Below are positions 39,234 through 53,443 of a stretch of 64,000 nucleotides of DNA, in pieces. How positions within the stretch are numbered: the stretch's first letter is position 1; each line of letters starts with the position of its first letter. The notes under the pieces are model-generated. The model made no database searches, was not told the DNA's origin, and saw only the letters and a list, made by a program, of their open reading frames with translations. A program made the position numbers and the translations under genes. Source of the stretch: Rotaria socialis (lineage: Eukaryota > Rotifera > Eurotatoria > Philodinida > Philodinidae); NCBI GenBank assembly GCA_905331475.1, contig CAJNYU010002054.1, positions 372,001 to 436,000 of the forward strand. The letters run 5' to 3'.

Positions 39234-39255
39234 GACGACGACGACGACGACGACG
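39234..39255. repeat. (GAC)n trinucleotide tract
   Basis: About seven GAC repeats. The open frames that cross this tract are artefacts of the repeat. Confidence 0.9.
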
Positions 39256-41372
39256 AAAGAAAGATGATCAACAAGTCCTTCATCTGTTGATGTGTGTGCG
39301 TTTGTGTGCGTTGACCTGTTTTGACGACACACTGACAAAAACGACGAATGAAGGGAGAAAAATCGCTCACTCACTCTTCGATCAGTGTCGCTTCCGCACG
39401 TATAGTTGAACGCAGACATCTATAATAAAAAAAGGAAAAAAGAAAGAACTGAAGAGCAAAAAAAAGAACATAGTTTTCTTCGTGCTTCATTGTCAAACGA
39501 TCAAGCAATCGATCGATCGACAGTGGCTTATCATCTCGTCGTTTTTTTTCTTCATCTTCCTCAGTCTTAGTAGCGAATATAGAAAGCAGAATAGAAGAAG
39601 AAAAAGCTAGTAAATGCATATAAGTCACAATCAACTTACAAGAACCGTTTGATTGTCATTAGTGAGAAGGAAAAAAAAAAGTTCGACTAAAAATCTTCTT
39701 AAATAATCACGATTACAAAAATTCAATACATATAATCATGTAAAGATTTCCTTGAAAACGATTAAATCTGTTACTTTAATTCTCGTCGAGGTACTTACAT
39801 ACTTTCTTGTGTCACATTCAAGGCTTAAGAATATATATATATATGAATCGTTGAATATGTATACTCTCAAGATCTATTGACACATGTGCAATTGGTGTGA
39901 GAAACGATTTGTTAGTGAAAAATTTTCAAATAAATAATCAATAGAATACAAAGTTGATTTTTTTTAGTCATTCTAATCTAAAAGAACAACAAAATTGACA
40001 CAAGCACAAATCTAGAATGACAGATATCATTGCATAATCGAACAAAATGCTTATATGAGCTAACCGGTATGTTCCTATCTTCGATCATTCGTCATACCCT
40101 AACAAAAAAAAAAAGGAATTTCCTCTTTGAATGTAAATGTCACCATTCTTTCTCTCTCACTCTTTCTCTCTCTCAATTCAACTATACAAAACGGAAATAA
40201 AAGATTGTGTCATGTCAAAAAAAAAAAGTAACGAACGATTATTAAAAATTGTATGTAGTTGTTAATGGATGATGTAAGTTGTCGATTGAAAAATGCGTAT
40301 AGATATGAATATATATATATATATATAATAAATAGAGTGATATGCAAAGAATGGAAATGTCTGATGTTTCGAACATATACTCATATACACACATATGGAT
40401 AATCGGATGAGCGCTATTTATATGCGTGTATAATGTATGACGTAAGAATAAGAGACAAGATATGAGTATATATATAGTCTAATCCAACGAGAGAAAGGAG
40501 AGATTTGGTGAACAAACAAATAAACTATATACGTTTGTTCATAAATAAACATCCATCAAGTCTATAACGTAAGCAAGATGCGTTATTCAAGGTTGTTTTC
40601 TTTTTTTAGTTGTTGTGAAAAGACAACAATAGACATTTCCACCCCCTGTAGGTCACATTCCGTTAATATTAACAGTGAAAGTAAATCACAATGGCTCTCA
40701 AGTCCCATTAACTTTATACATACGTTGACGGGAAAAATTCAGCTGTCAAATTACAATGATCAATGAGAATATGTCGCCTTCTCATACCTTTATTCGTACA
40801 CATGATATCGATTTACACATACGTCGTACAAAAGACATGGATAGAGAAAGAAATTAGTCTACTTCAAGGTTATTTCAAGTGGACACACGCGCACATACGT
40901 ACATATTTCTTGATTGCCAGATTGTGTTGTCACTCTTAAAACAACAGATTTCTTTTTTCAAGTGGCTACATACACGCATACACACAAGAATAATGTTTTC
41001 CGCCATTTCATTTAAACATCAAATGAATTTAGAATAAGTCTTACAGGTGTTTATTCTATTTAGTTTGATGAAACAAAATTTATATTTATATTTATTCACA
41101 TTGAGAAGTTCAATCGGTCATTTAAATATAAAGTTCTTACCTTTCAATGATCGAACATTGATCCTATCAATCTTCTATTCACATTTAAATAATCAATAGT
41201 CCTCTATATTGCTTAGCTTGCTCTTTTCTTTCTCTTTCTTCCTCATTCAATCCTTACGGTTATTTACTTTGTGAACAAGATAGAAGGCAGGGCACGGCTC
41301 AAGCACTGAATAAGGAAGACTATAACAATAACAATAAAAAAAACGAGCGCGAATGAACGTATATATGTATAG

Positions 41373-41373
<1 letters not shown>

Positions 41374-41404
<31 letters not shown>
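41374..41404. repeat. (AT)n microsatellite, about 31 bp
   Basis: The longest uninterrupted AT dinucleotide tract in the window. Confidence 0.95.
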
Positions 41405-41406
<2 letters not shown>

Positions 41407-44400
41407 ACTAGTAGGCGGGCATGCAGGCAGAAAATGATAATCGGGAAGGGGTGGGTGAACTTTTCTTCATACTCACTATAGCTCATAGCAGAGCATATGA
41501 ATAAAAACAGACCATCATGAAATATACAACCTGTGTGCACGCATGTGCATGTTACTACCAACAACGCGACTGAAGAAATCTCACGAAAAATACAAGAGAA
41601 TATCCATGCATAATAGAGAATTTATTATGTACTTTAATCATCTTAACAAAGAATGGAATTATAATCTAAATGATATCTTCTATATGTTTCTAATACTTCA
41701 ATAAGAAGGAAGAAGAAGAAAAAGAAAGAAGAAAGAAGAAAAAAGAAACGAGTCATTGTACACACCTTGTCAAGGATTGATACTTACTCGTAGATGGATG
41801 ATAAAACACAGAAAAAGAAATCTTTGTCCGAGATGGCATATTTCCGTACTTGATTCTAGTCATTTTCTTTTCTTTTATTTAGTATACTTCATTTTGAATG
41901 ACCAACGATATCGGACAGTATAGAGCGAGAGGGAGAGAGGGAAGTATTCCTTTCTCTGATCTATGTAAAAGTGTATGTTTTAAAATGATGCCTATAGGCT
42001 ATTTATAATTATGTCATCAGTGATAGATTGAATACGAGACAGACTCAAACAGAAAAGAAAAATCTCTTTTCTTTCTAGATCTTCTAATGGAGACAACGCA
42101 TGCTGAGATGATGAAAAGACATACAGGTAATTATTATTATGAATTCGAATACAACAAGCTGATACCGCCATCCTGTTGTTTAAGCTTGAATGCGTCTTTT
42201 TTTCTATCTGATCGGTCATCTATTTGACTACCTGACTACCTATGCGTATTGTAGATCTATTGAAGATAATCAATTTTTTGATTGTTTATCCACAGTTGGA
42301 TACAAAAAAACAAAGCAAAAAAAAGGAAAGCAGGTGTTATATTAAACTGAATGATGTTCATCGATCGATGCTTGAAATCGATTGCATAAGAAATCATTCA
42401 TCATTGAATTTTACTAAATATGTATAGAGTAGCTATATACCACCATTGAAATCGAAGTCAAGAAATTCAAACTTTTAATATACTTACACAATGAGAATGA
42501 CTTCGATAAAAAGAAAACAGTAGCCAATAAAGAAGAGAAAATGAAACAAGATGACATTAGAATTCCTATCATGACGCAATTTCTCTCTTTTCTCCTTCTC
42601 CCTCTCTTGCTATTCATCTCATAGAACAGTAAATCACTTTTACTGTTTTCTTTACGTATTATGGAACTTCTGTTCTTTTTTAAGCTCGCTTTCAACCTGC
42701 TAATGGCTTCTCATATGATTTCATAACCAAGAATATAACAAAAGCAACAAAAATCAAAAAGAAATGTCTCGCTTGGTCGCTGTTCGAAACGGCTAACACG
42801 CACATAGAACTATATACAATTGAGCCGGTAATGAAATAACTTGTCATTTCGGTCAGAAAAAAAAATAACCGACTATGAAAAAAGATCGAACAATTGATTC
42901 ACTAAACGACCGGCGACATTACATCGTTCGTAGAACTTAAATGTAACAATTTGCATTCTATTCAGAAGAATAAGACGCCGAAGAGAAAAAACGAGGCAAC
43001 GAACGTTCTAAGTCGGAGACAGTATGTCAAGTGATCGTCATAACCAATACATAATTGATACGGTAGTCCCACTAGATAGCTATAGATAACCGAAAGTGCT
43101 AATATAAAACGAATACTACAAAAGAAAAAGAAGTTCATTACACAATGAAAAAGAAAATATTATAGTAATGTATATTATGACGCAGATGACGACTGGTCAA
43201 CATATTTGTTGATGACAATTTATTCTAGTTGTTAAAGATTCATTTGACGATATGTCAAAGATCATATTACGATCTAAACAAGATAGACAAAATATTCACT
43301 TATGAAAGCCGATCAGATTTTGTCTGTCTGCCTGCCTCGTTTAAATATGCATAAAAAATGTAATTATGTTTTAACGAATTTTATTCGGAAAAAAATCGAT
43401 AAGATAAAAACATACGATACAAATTCCTATGATTGCATGCTGATAAAAGACGTATAGATAGTTAGTTTCAAATAATCTAATAGGAATTGCCTCTATATTA
43501 ATTAGTTCACCTACCTTTTTATCTTTGCACGCCATCAAACAAAGTCAAATAGAAATGAATGAACGAGACATGAACCGAAAACTTATTCTATTTTTCTTCT
43601 ACCTCTTTAGGTGGATAAATAAGAAAGACATGCAATGTAAAAGGGATAGAGAAAAAGAAAATAATACAATAAGAATACCACGGTCGATGAATTCGAGAGA
43701 GAAAGGAATTTAACCTTGTACTACTTAAATATATATATATATGTTCATACATCTGGATCGATAATCGGCTTTAGTAACAATGCCAACCTCGATCATGACG
43801 ATTTACAGATGTGCTAGGAATGAAAATCATATTAATACTGTTCGTAGAAGAAAATAAAAGGTCATTGTCATGTCCTGTTTGCTCAAGAGAATATAACACA
43901 ATGAATCGTGTCTGATCCAGTGGAGTTGTCTGGATATTGAAATGAGCTGAAGAAAAAGAAGAGAATAAATAGACATATATTTTTTAGCGAATTCTCGCTC
44001 GTGCGATCGACTAACGAGCAATTAAAGATGATTAGTTGACTGATAGAGAAAGTGTGAACGACTTCATTGACGAATGGAGACAGACACGCACATCTCTAAA
44101 AAAAAAGACATGTTCAAGAATGGGTGACAACAACGAAGAGATTTTTCTTTTTGTGTCTTTGTCCCTCTTCACGCCATGCATTCATTGTACATAGATTAAC
44201 ACGAACTTGTACCATTGACACTCTTCACACATCTAAACGGAGATGTGCATACACTGCACACACACACATAGTGTAAATCCTTGTGGAAATCATCTCTATT
44301 CTTTCTGTTTGATCAACTGTTCTAATGGATATTTCTCGTTCGATGATGCCTATCGAATTATTCAAATCTCTATTGCATTTCTATAAGGTTACGAAATATT

Positions 44401-47400
44401 CATTCGGTCTTATATTTCATGAGACCTTCGCATGTGTGTTCAGAGAAACAAAATTGAACCCTACTATCATTACACATCTACGCTTCTTGATTATATACAA
44501 TATATTACACTTCGCTATTGATTAGAATGAAGACAGAAGCGCAAATTATTTGTTCATACACCGAAACGAATGAATAGTTGTTAAAAAGATGGCTTTGTCG
44601 TTGTCGCCATCATCGGCAACGAACCATACATCATCTTCGTTCGAACGTGTCTAATTGCGTGAGATAGTACGCCGCTGCCGCTACTACTGCTCAACTATCC
44701 ATCTTATAACAATTACATCATAGAATAGGAAACAACAATCAAAAACAATGAAAATAGAACTATAAAATCGAACATAATAATGAATTAAATAGCTTATGAT
44801 GATGAATTTTCTCACCTGGCCTTTTTATCGTCTACAAACGAAACCAATCTTTTTTCTTTTCTTTTTTGTTTCTTCGTCAATACGCTTATTGATAAAAACA
44901 ACAGCTCACGGATTAGATTCTTATCTTTTTTTCCGCATTGTCAGATAAAACCAGTAAAACTCATAAACAAAAAGAAAATCCTAGCTACATATGCCTAGAG
45001 CAAACCGACAATAATTTCCGTCGTCATTCTAGCTCGTGTTAAAACAATTCAATGAAAAAAGTATATATTGCTTGATTATTGTCACGCCAATGAGAACAAT
45101 GCCTCGAGCTGTTCAATACTCTCATTTATTCATCATAGAATAGAGTACATTCAATATCATACACATATGTGATTTTATATAAATAGCAAATTTATATCTT
45201 GTTTCGCTGTCATCTACTCTGTGATCTTCTTGTCAATTGAATATAATAAATGAAATATGTTAGTGATCGGTTTTTTTTCCGTAGGCTATATTCAATGACG
45301 TTGACCTTTTGCTTGAATAAAGTTCGTTCATATTTATGTATCTATTATCATAAATATATATATATATATAGCTAGCTACTCATTTTGAACAAATAACTTG
45401 AGAAAGAAAAGCAAGGTGCGAGAGACAACTGATATCAATTGTTTTCTTTGCATAATGATGAATCAATTTTTGTTCAAGCAAAATTCATGAATAAACATTC
45501 AATAATTATCTTTACTCTCCTTTTTCTATTTGCATGATAATACGTACATCGTGTGAGATTGAAAACGAAGGATCAAGATTTCAATTATCAACCTTGATCT
45601 AATGAATAAGACTATAATATAGTGTCAACAATCTATATATATCTATCTATCTTGAGGGAAATACGCTTGAATGAAAAAAGAAAATTGCTTATTTGTTTAC
45701 CTATGTATGCACAATCAGCATGAAATTAACAAAGAGATTCGATTATTGCTTACACGGAAATCTAAATAGCTATATGAATTATATTATGTTAGATACAATG
45801 TTTTGATTTCGTATCATGCATAAATAAAACAAACTTAATATGCGTAAAAAAAAGAAGAGAAGGAAAGGTATAGCTACATAAACAATCAATCCAATAGATT
45901 CTTTTTTTTTTTGGTTATTAGACAATCATTAGATTCTTATTCTTATCGATTACGTCGTATTATATTTCAGTTTTAAAATATAAAATAAAAACAAATGCGT
46001 ATTGAACACTCATCGTGACTAAGTGTAAATCGGCTTAAATGGAAACAATTGTTTATCTTATTTCCTAATAAGAAAAACATCATCTTATGTAAATACACTT
46101 GGCTTATGCTAAAATGTTTCATTTTATTTTTTTTCTCAGTCGGCGAACACAGTTTGCATATGATTGCAATTGCATTTGAATGAAACGGGCTAAATAGAAA
46201 AATGATGACGAAAAAAGAAAAATATTATTTATTCAATATATCTTGCGAGAAAATATATAATGGCCTTTTTTGTATGCACATACAAAGACTCGAAATATCA
46301 CGACCTATTTCACAATTGTAATGTTTATTGCTCTATATTACATGACTGCATGATGAGGATATCCAATGGTTTCATTTCATATTGACAATGAAATGGTGAA
46401 GCAGAACATGATCTAATTATTGACAGCTGCGATAGACCATAGTAAAATTATAGACGTACATATATATTTTTTCTTTGTAAGGTTGCATTTCTATTTGACT
46501 GATAGATGTTTGAATAGCAGTGAACTCTTAGTATATCATGATAGAGCAAAAAAGTTGAAGCATCATTAAGGATTAAGATGTGTTACTTATACGTTCGAAC
46601 TTTAACGTTTCAAAGAATCAATGAGACAAATGTCACCTATTGTTTTAACATGAAGATTTAAAGCTCTCGATAAGTGCGAAAATCATTTGAAGTGATTCAC
46701 ACAAAATAGATGAGAATGAAAATGTTAGCCTATTTTCGTGTGAAAAGGCGATCATTCGAGAGGAAAAAATTCATTAGTTTTTACTATTTTTAGATGCGCC
46801 TAAATAAAAATCAATTTTTATAATAATTAATCTAGAGGACCTGGACATTTTCAGTAATAAAAATATATCTATTTATAGATTTCTAGTCTTTGTCATCATA
46901 AAGAATGTACTATTGGGCTTTTTTCTAATGGTTGATATCAATAGAAATACTCGGATGATTAGGCAGCGCGCTACTATTTTTCAATAGTCTTTTAATAATC
47001 ACTAAGATTATTTTGTTTTGCTCGACAATAATGGCAAAGAACGTTATTTTTTCTTCTAGGAAAAAAACACAATTTCTTAAAATAGATTCATGCTTTTATT
47101 GAATCCTCATTCGGAGCCTTTCTAGTTAACTTTAGTTGTCTTTTAAGAATCTCTACGGCTATGACTTGATTACAATGTCAATAGAATAAAATTAATAGTG
47201 TAAAGTTCTATTTTTATAGTTTCAATAATGACCAAAAAATAAGCGAGTACATAAATGTATATGATTTTTATCAGCATCTTCAACAGTATCGATCTAAGAT
47301 CTTTTCTATTTTCATTACTGGTACCTTAAACATTAGTTATAGCAATTTGAAATTTGTCTCTAGTGAATTTTATTACTTACTCTAGCAAGTTACAATTGTG

Positions 47401-48988
47401 TTTCTTTTGTTTATAAAATTCCAGATAATACTAATTGAATATACCATATAGATTCCAATAATTGATATTAGAAGAATTTTGTTGTGTAGAGAATTGATTT
47501 TGCTTATTATAGTTAATAAAGTGGGGACATGTTGAGAACTAAAATAACAATATTTGAATATACGAGTTGTTGCTCATAAATGTTTTTAGAATGGAACCAT
47601 TGAATATGCTAACTAAGAACAAGTAAATTCTTATCAGTGTCTATTCTATTCAAAGATAATCTCGACTGAGCTTGCGATTCATCTGTGGAAAGAAAACGAC
47701 TGACATATGAAAGATTAATATAGACTCTTTTTTTTTAGATTCTGTTATCATCTAGGTTAAATCGTCAAACAGCAAGTACTATTAATTGATTTTGTTATCG
47801 ATGAAAGATACATCATTAATCGATCCACCATACTCAACTGCTTTTATTTTCTTTTAACATTAGTCAAATGCTAACTGAACATTAGCACTTTCTTTTTTCA
47901 TAATCATCAAGTCTGAATGCAATGAAAGTATCAAGTTTATATAGGTTCAGTTCTAAAAATTTTGTTTACTTGTAAAATTACTACACGTATAATTTACTGA
48001 TGAAACAATTGTATATCAGTTGTTACTAATATAGTAGAGCTCATTTTTTCCTAAGAAACAAACAATAGGATGCTCAATCAACGCATGGTTCAAGTTGCGA
48101 CTACTATAAAGTGTAAAAAAAAAAACAGAACACTAATGGGTTGGGTTCGTTTCACTTTTTACCTCTTGAGGTTAAGTATCCTTTTTGTAAACTGTCGGAT
48201 GGTTAAAACAACAATTCTGATAGCTACAGTAGCACTCAACCGTGCTTACGTCACTAGTTCATACAAATAGCATAAATAAAGCCTACTGAAATAAGCAGAG
48301 CATGATTTATGCCGTATAATCTGCTTTTGTATTTAGGGTTTTTTTTATTCGTAAATATTATCACTTATCAATCATTTAAGCGAACATGACCTTTCCTTGG
48401 ATGCTCATACAGATGACAGATTACCAGCGGCAGACGTTACACCTTCATGAAGTGTGCTGATTAATGTCTATATCGAATAAATATGAGAGACACTATTAGG
48501 TTTCAAGTTCATTTTGACGATATATTTTCATACAAAATAGTGTGTTGAAGTTCGATTTTGAATTACAAACGGAAAAAGTTCACAACAAGAATTTGTCTTT
48601 ATAGTTATATCTGTTGAGTTCTATAAAACCTTTTGTTAGTGCAAGATATGAGATGAATCTAGAAAAATTCTAATGTTAGTGTTCATCGATTTCTAGCGAC
48701 ACCTTTCATATAAAACGATAAAATGTCAGGTTTTTGTCTGTTTAAAAAAGTCTTCTGTTATTAGTATATTTAAAAAAATTTATCACGAGGTTAACGTGAA
48801 AAAGAAGCGATTCAAGGAGGTAAATTGCATTCATCGTTTTTACTGCCTATCAATAAAGATTTGAAGTATAAAATAACAATGGATAAACATTGGATATGGA
48901 TTCATAGAGAGCACACTGTTTATTTTCAAAGGCAAATATTCTAGTTTCTTTTTTGTTGATACTAAGTTATTGTCGACAAAATTAAATC

Positions 48989-50888
48989 ATGGTGACTTTT
49001 AGCGATTCAGATCATTTTTGGAAAGGTGGCCAAACGCTTAAAGTGCCTATGGAATTATTTAAAGAAAATCGTCAACGTTTATGTGAAATATTACGCTGTC
49101 ATCGAACATTACCACCAGATTCATTTGTTCTTTTACAAGGTGGTAAAAGTGAAATGCGTTATTGTAGTGATCATGAACCATTATTTCGTCAAGAATCTTA
49201 TTTCCATTGGGCATTCGGTGTTATAGAACCAGATTTTTATGGTGCAATCAATGTTCAAAATAATGAATCCATATTATTTATTCCACGTTTGCCACCATCC
49301 TATGTTGCTTGGATGGGTAAAATCAAGGAAACTGATGAATTTAAAAAAATCTATCATGTTGATCATGTTTACTATGCTGATGAGTTAGAAAAAGTCTTTA
49401 GTGATTTAGTTGGTGCATCAAAATTAATTCTTGTGCTAAATGGCTTAAATACTGATAGTGGAACAGAATCAAAGGCTGCTCATTTTGATGGCATTGAAAA
49501 ATTTCATGTTGATAAAACAACATTACATCCAGTTATTAGTGAATGCCGAGTTTTGAAAACAGATTTAGAATTGAATGTTATGAGATACACCAATAAGATG
49601 AGCTCTGAAGCACATAAATTTGTTATGCTCAATATTAAGGATGGTAGGTAAAAATTTGGTGAATATGAAAATAAATTTCTTAGGACATTGACAAAGAAAC
49701 ATAGAGATAAAAATATTCAATATAAATATTTAAATGAAAATTAAAAATTTCGTATCCCTAAAAGTGACTTCGATAGAATAACTAAAAGTGTTCTATTTTG
49801 GTAATCAAAGTTTTTCCTTTTAAAGAGAGTCGCAGCTCATTGGGACGAAGCAAAAATGTATATAATCTCGATTCAAGAATAATTTGATCGTTGAAGATAG
49901 CATCTGTTTCGTAGAGAAACTTTGTAATCAGCAATAATTGTATTGAAAAACAAATCATAGTTAAAATCAATATTACTTCACTTTAGGCATGTACGAGTAT
50001 GAACTGGAATCATTATTTCAATATTATTGTCATCGTTATGGTGCTATGCGTCATATGTCTTATACTTGTATATGTGCTACTGGCGAAAATCCTGCTGTAC
50101 TTCATTATGGTCATGCCGGTGCACCGAACGATCGTCGATTAACAGCGAATGATATGTGTTTGTTTGATATGGGCGGTGAATATTGTTGCTATGCATCTGA
50201 TATAACATGTTCATTTCCAGTGTCGGGTACGTTTACCAAAGAACAACGAATTATTTACGAAGCCGTTCTTGATGCTAATCGTCAAGTAATGAAAAGTGTT
50301 CAGCCCAATGTTTCTTGGATTGATATGCATCTATTAGCTGAACGTACACAACTTGAACATTTAAAATTAGCTGGACTTGTGCAAGGTGATATAGAAGAAA
50401 TGATGGATACTCGATTAGGTGCTATATTTATGCCACATGGTCTTGGGCATATGCTTGGCATTGATACACACGATGTTGGTGGTTATCTTGAACCTCATAC
50501 ACGTTCGACATTACCTGGATTAAAATCTTTACGAACAAATCGTCTATTAAAAGAACGTATGTGTCTAACAATTGAGCCAGGCATTTATTTTAATCAAGCA
50601 TTATTAAATGATGCGTACAAAAATGAACAACTAAGTAAATTTTTAAATAAGACAGAAATTGATAAATATTTACATATTGGGGGTGTACGAATCGAAGATA
50701 ATATTTTTATAACAAAAGATGGATGCGAATTGTTAACAAAAGTTCCACGTACCTGTGAGGAAATTGAAGAATGGATGAAAAATAATAAAAAGCAATCTAA
50801 TGACAATGTTGATTATGAATTATTTGATGAATTAAATAAAAAATATCAATATGAAAATCAGTACTTATCCATAAAAACGAGCAATTAA
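48989..50888 (+). CDS. PEPD: Xaa-Pro dipeptidase (prolidase)
   Basis: Cytosolic metallopeptidase (M24 'pita-bread' fold) that splits dipeptides with C-terminal proline, the last step of proline recovery from collagen and food. Two exons, 48989-49643 and 49987-50888, encode 518 residues (human about 493). The N-terminal creatinase-like domain includes PPDSFVLLQGG, QESYFHWAFGV and FIPRLPPSYVAWMGKI. The catalytic domain shows GENPAVLHYGHAGAPNDR, then all five metal ligands: Asp in LFDMGGEY, Asp in ASDITCSFP, His in PHGLGHMLG, Glu in TIEPGIYF and Glu in GGVRIEDN. The acidic, Asn-rich C-terminal tail is longer than usual. An acceptor-like TATTCTAG ends at 48944, 44 nt before the ATG. The single intron (343 bp) splits a Gly codon just before MYEYELESLF. 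Confidence 0.97.
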
Positions 50889-51491
50889 ACTACGAATATA
50901 CATTCACAGCTGAATTTTTTTCTTCTATTTATTGATGCAATCAACTTTTATTTATTCATATGTGATTTTAATTGATGTGTGCTTTTTTTCCATGTTTATA
51001 TATGCAGATTATTGATTTTGATTATTTTAATTTCAGATATTAACTAGTATTCTATGTATATTTCAAGTCGTATTTATTGGAAATATCTAGACTCAAAAGC
51101 AAACATATTACTAGTACATTTATAACAGCAATACTGAAGTATTTCAATGAAATAAAATAAAAATGAAATGACGCTATGTTGACTGCCGTTTCAGATTATT
51201 TGTTTCCTAGTACACTGATCAAGCTGTAGCATATAGCATATCTTGTTTGGTGCTTATGGCAAAAGCAAGAAATCGATATTCTATTTCGGATTGAATGTAG
51301 TCCTAGTTTGACAGATTAAGTCTACGAGTAGAAAAAAATACATATGAGAAGATAATTGAACACAAACGAAGATTCAACATATCTTTTTTCAGGAACCTAA
51401 CAATTATGAAAAGCTAAACTTTCATAAAAGCTTATCTAGACTATAACTTATATTTCGATTTTCAGATTGAATATTTTAATCATTTTCAATC
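50889..51491. other. Intergenic, prolidase 3' region and eL8 promoter
   Basis: 603 bp. AATAAA-type signals occur near 51147-51160. A TTTTCAG acceptor-like site ends at 51465, 26 nt before the eL8 start codon. No gene was seen. Confidence 0.6.
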
Positions 51492-52511
51492 ATGTCTCCT
51501 GTAACAGGTAGCACATCGGCAACAAAGAAAACGACCACAACAAAGACGGCGACAACAACAAAATCGTCTGCAACAGGTAAAACAACAGGTGGTGCACTTA
51601 GAAAAGGCAAAAAGAAAATCGCCGCTGCGCCACTCAAGTCAAAAGCTGAAAGTAAAAAAATTACCAATCCATTATATGAAAAACGCGCAAAAAATTTTGG
51701 TATTGGTCAAGGTAAATAAATAATGAAATTTTTTAATAGTTCATATTCGCTATTTTAAAATTCTTCTTTTTTTATAAGATATTCAACATAAACGTGATTT
51801 AACACGTTTTGTTAAATGGCCACAATACATTCGTGTTCAACGTCAACGTAGTATTTTACTTAAACGTTTGAAAGTTCCACCACCAATCAATCAATTTACC
51901 CAAGCACTTGATAAACAAACATCAACACAATTGTTCAAATTACTTGAGAAATATCGTCCGGAAACGAAAAAAGAAAAAAAACTTCGTTTAAAACTCCGTG
52001 CCGAAGAACAAGCTAAAACCGGTAAACCAGACAAACCAACAAAACGACCAAACGGTCTTCGCAGTGGAATGAATACTGTTACTGCATTAGTCGAAAAAAA
52101 GAAAGCACAATTGGTAGGAAAAACAGAAAAGAATGCATATCGAGAGATAGATCGTGTATTTTATTTCAGGTTATTATTGCTCATGATGTTGAACCAATTG
52201 AACTTGTTCTTCATTTACCAACACTATGCCGTAAAATGGGCGTTCCATATTGTATTGTTAAAGGCAAATCTCGACTTGGCCGTCTTGTTCATTTAAAAAC
52301 TTGTTCATCATTAGCTTTAACCGATGTTAATGCTGAAGATAAATCTGGTTTAAGTAAATTAGTTGAAGCAGTTAAAACTAACTTCAATGATCGTTATGAT
52401 GAATTACGTCGTCATTGGGGTGGTGGTGTTTTAGGTAACAAATCACAAGCACGCATTAACCGACTCGAACGTCTTAAAGCTCGTGAAGCAGCACATCAAA
52501 GAAATACTTAA
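51492..52511 (+). CDS. RPL7A: 60S ribosomal protein eL8 (L7a)
   Basis: Large-subunit ribosomal protein of the L7Ae/L30e RNA-binding family. Three exons: 51492-51711, 51779-52113 and 52170-52511, giving 298 residues. The N-terminus is Thr/Lys-rich and low in complexity ([20 protein letters not shown]), longer and more repetitive than the vertebrate form. Conserved blocks follow: [91 protein letters not shown] and [14 protein letters not shown]. The intron before VIIAHDVEP is phase 0. Poly-A-type AATAAA follows at 52514. Such genes are normally expressed strongly and constantly. Confidence 0.97.
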
Positions 52512-53443
52512 AAAATAAAATCGATATCATGTGCTCAAGACAAGAAGAAGATTTAACGAAAATAAAAAAAATAATATACATATAAGAACTTTTCTTGTTT
52601 TACTTTGTGTGTATTGTTTTGATTGTAAAAGATCAGACTGTTTTGAAATAAATCTACACACAAACATAAACTGAAAAGATTTAAACAAAACAAAAAACAT
52701 TTTCTTTCTCTTCATTCATTTAGATTAAATAAAATAAAATCGCATTAAAAGAAGATAAAGTCGAAGAAACATTTACTTTCGGTTCAATTTAATATATATA
52801 TATATATATATGTAAATAAAGAGTATTCCAAAAGAACGTAAATAATTTGTTGAACAATTCCAAGTATACACGTGAGCTTTCTATTGTTTGTTTTCTTCGA
52901 TTTTTCTCTTAAGTGTTGTTGTACATGGTTGTCATTGTCATTACTGTTTCAAGTGTTTGTAATTAAATGTTGAATCTAAGAATCTAAGGAAACATGTTGT
53001 GAAGAAACTGACGTATTTGACATATCGAAATTTTTGTATGACTCACTGAATTCTGTTATAATGCTCAGTACTAGCGCCGGTAAAAATACTTACATGTATA
53101 TTTCAAAATGTGATTAATCTGATTCGTTAACACTGTATGTACTAAATATACAAAGGAATATCGAATAAAACTAAAGAAAATGTATCGAAGTCAATATTCA
53201 ATTTGAAAGATTTTTCGTACATTCTCAGTAGATGATTAATATTATTGTTATCGGATTTGATCGGTTTGTTGAAAAACTCAGGATGCTTCGGTGATCATTC
53301 ATCTGGCTGAGAGATAATTTAGTTCTTTGAACAGTTTCTCATATGTTTACCGAAGAAACTATTAACTTTATTAACACATATTTTCTTGTATCTTCAGATT
53401 CGAGAAAAAAAAATAAAGAATGTCGTTTTAAAAAGATTTTACA
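52512..53443. other. Intergenic, eL8 3' region and WDR48 promoter
   Basis: 932 bp, AT-rich, with an (AT)n tract at about 52793-52811. A TATCTTCAG acceptor-like site ends at 53397, 46 nt before the WDR48 start codon. Confidence 0.6.

Larger units (their letters stand above)
36831..48988. other. Gene-poor region upstream of the receptor, rich in microsatellites
   Basis: About 12.2 kb between the divergently oriented receptor and prolidase genes. No frame shows a recognisable domain or exon chain. The half nearest the receptor (37000-45000) has many short (AT)n, (CT)n, (GAC)n and GAAA-type tracts, and more mixed-composition sequence than 702-9000. On the minus strand a TATATATATATAACG sequence at about 37108-37124 could be a core promoter of the receptor. 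Long non-coding flanks are common around developmental receptor genes, so enhancers are a reasonable inference, but none is identified. Confidence 0.6.

Noticed and set aside
39152..39634. Several overlapping open frames on the minus strand with runs of Ser or Val
   Set aside because: They read through the (GAC)n tract and A/G-rich low-complexity DNA in several frames at once; no domain and no splice context.
51476..51667. Hydrophobic minus-strand frame opposite eL8
   Set aside because: Antisense shadow of the Thr/Lys-rich start of eL8; the hydrophobicity is only the complement of the Lys/Ala/Thr codons.
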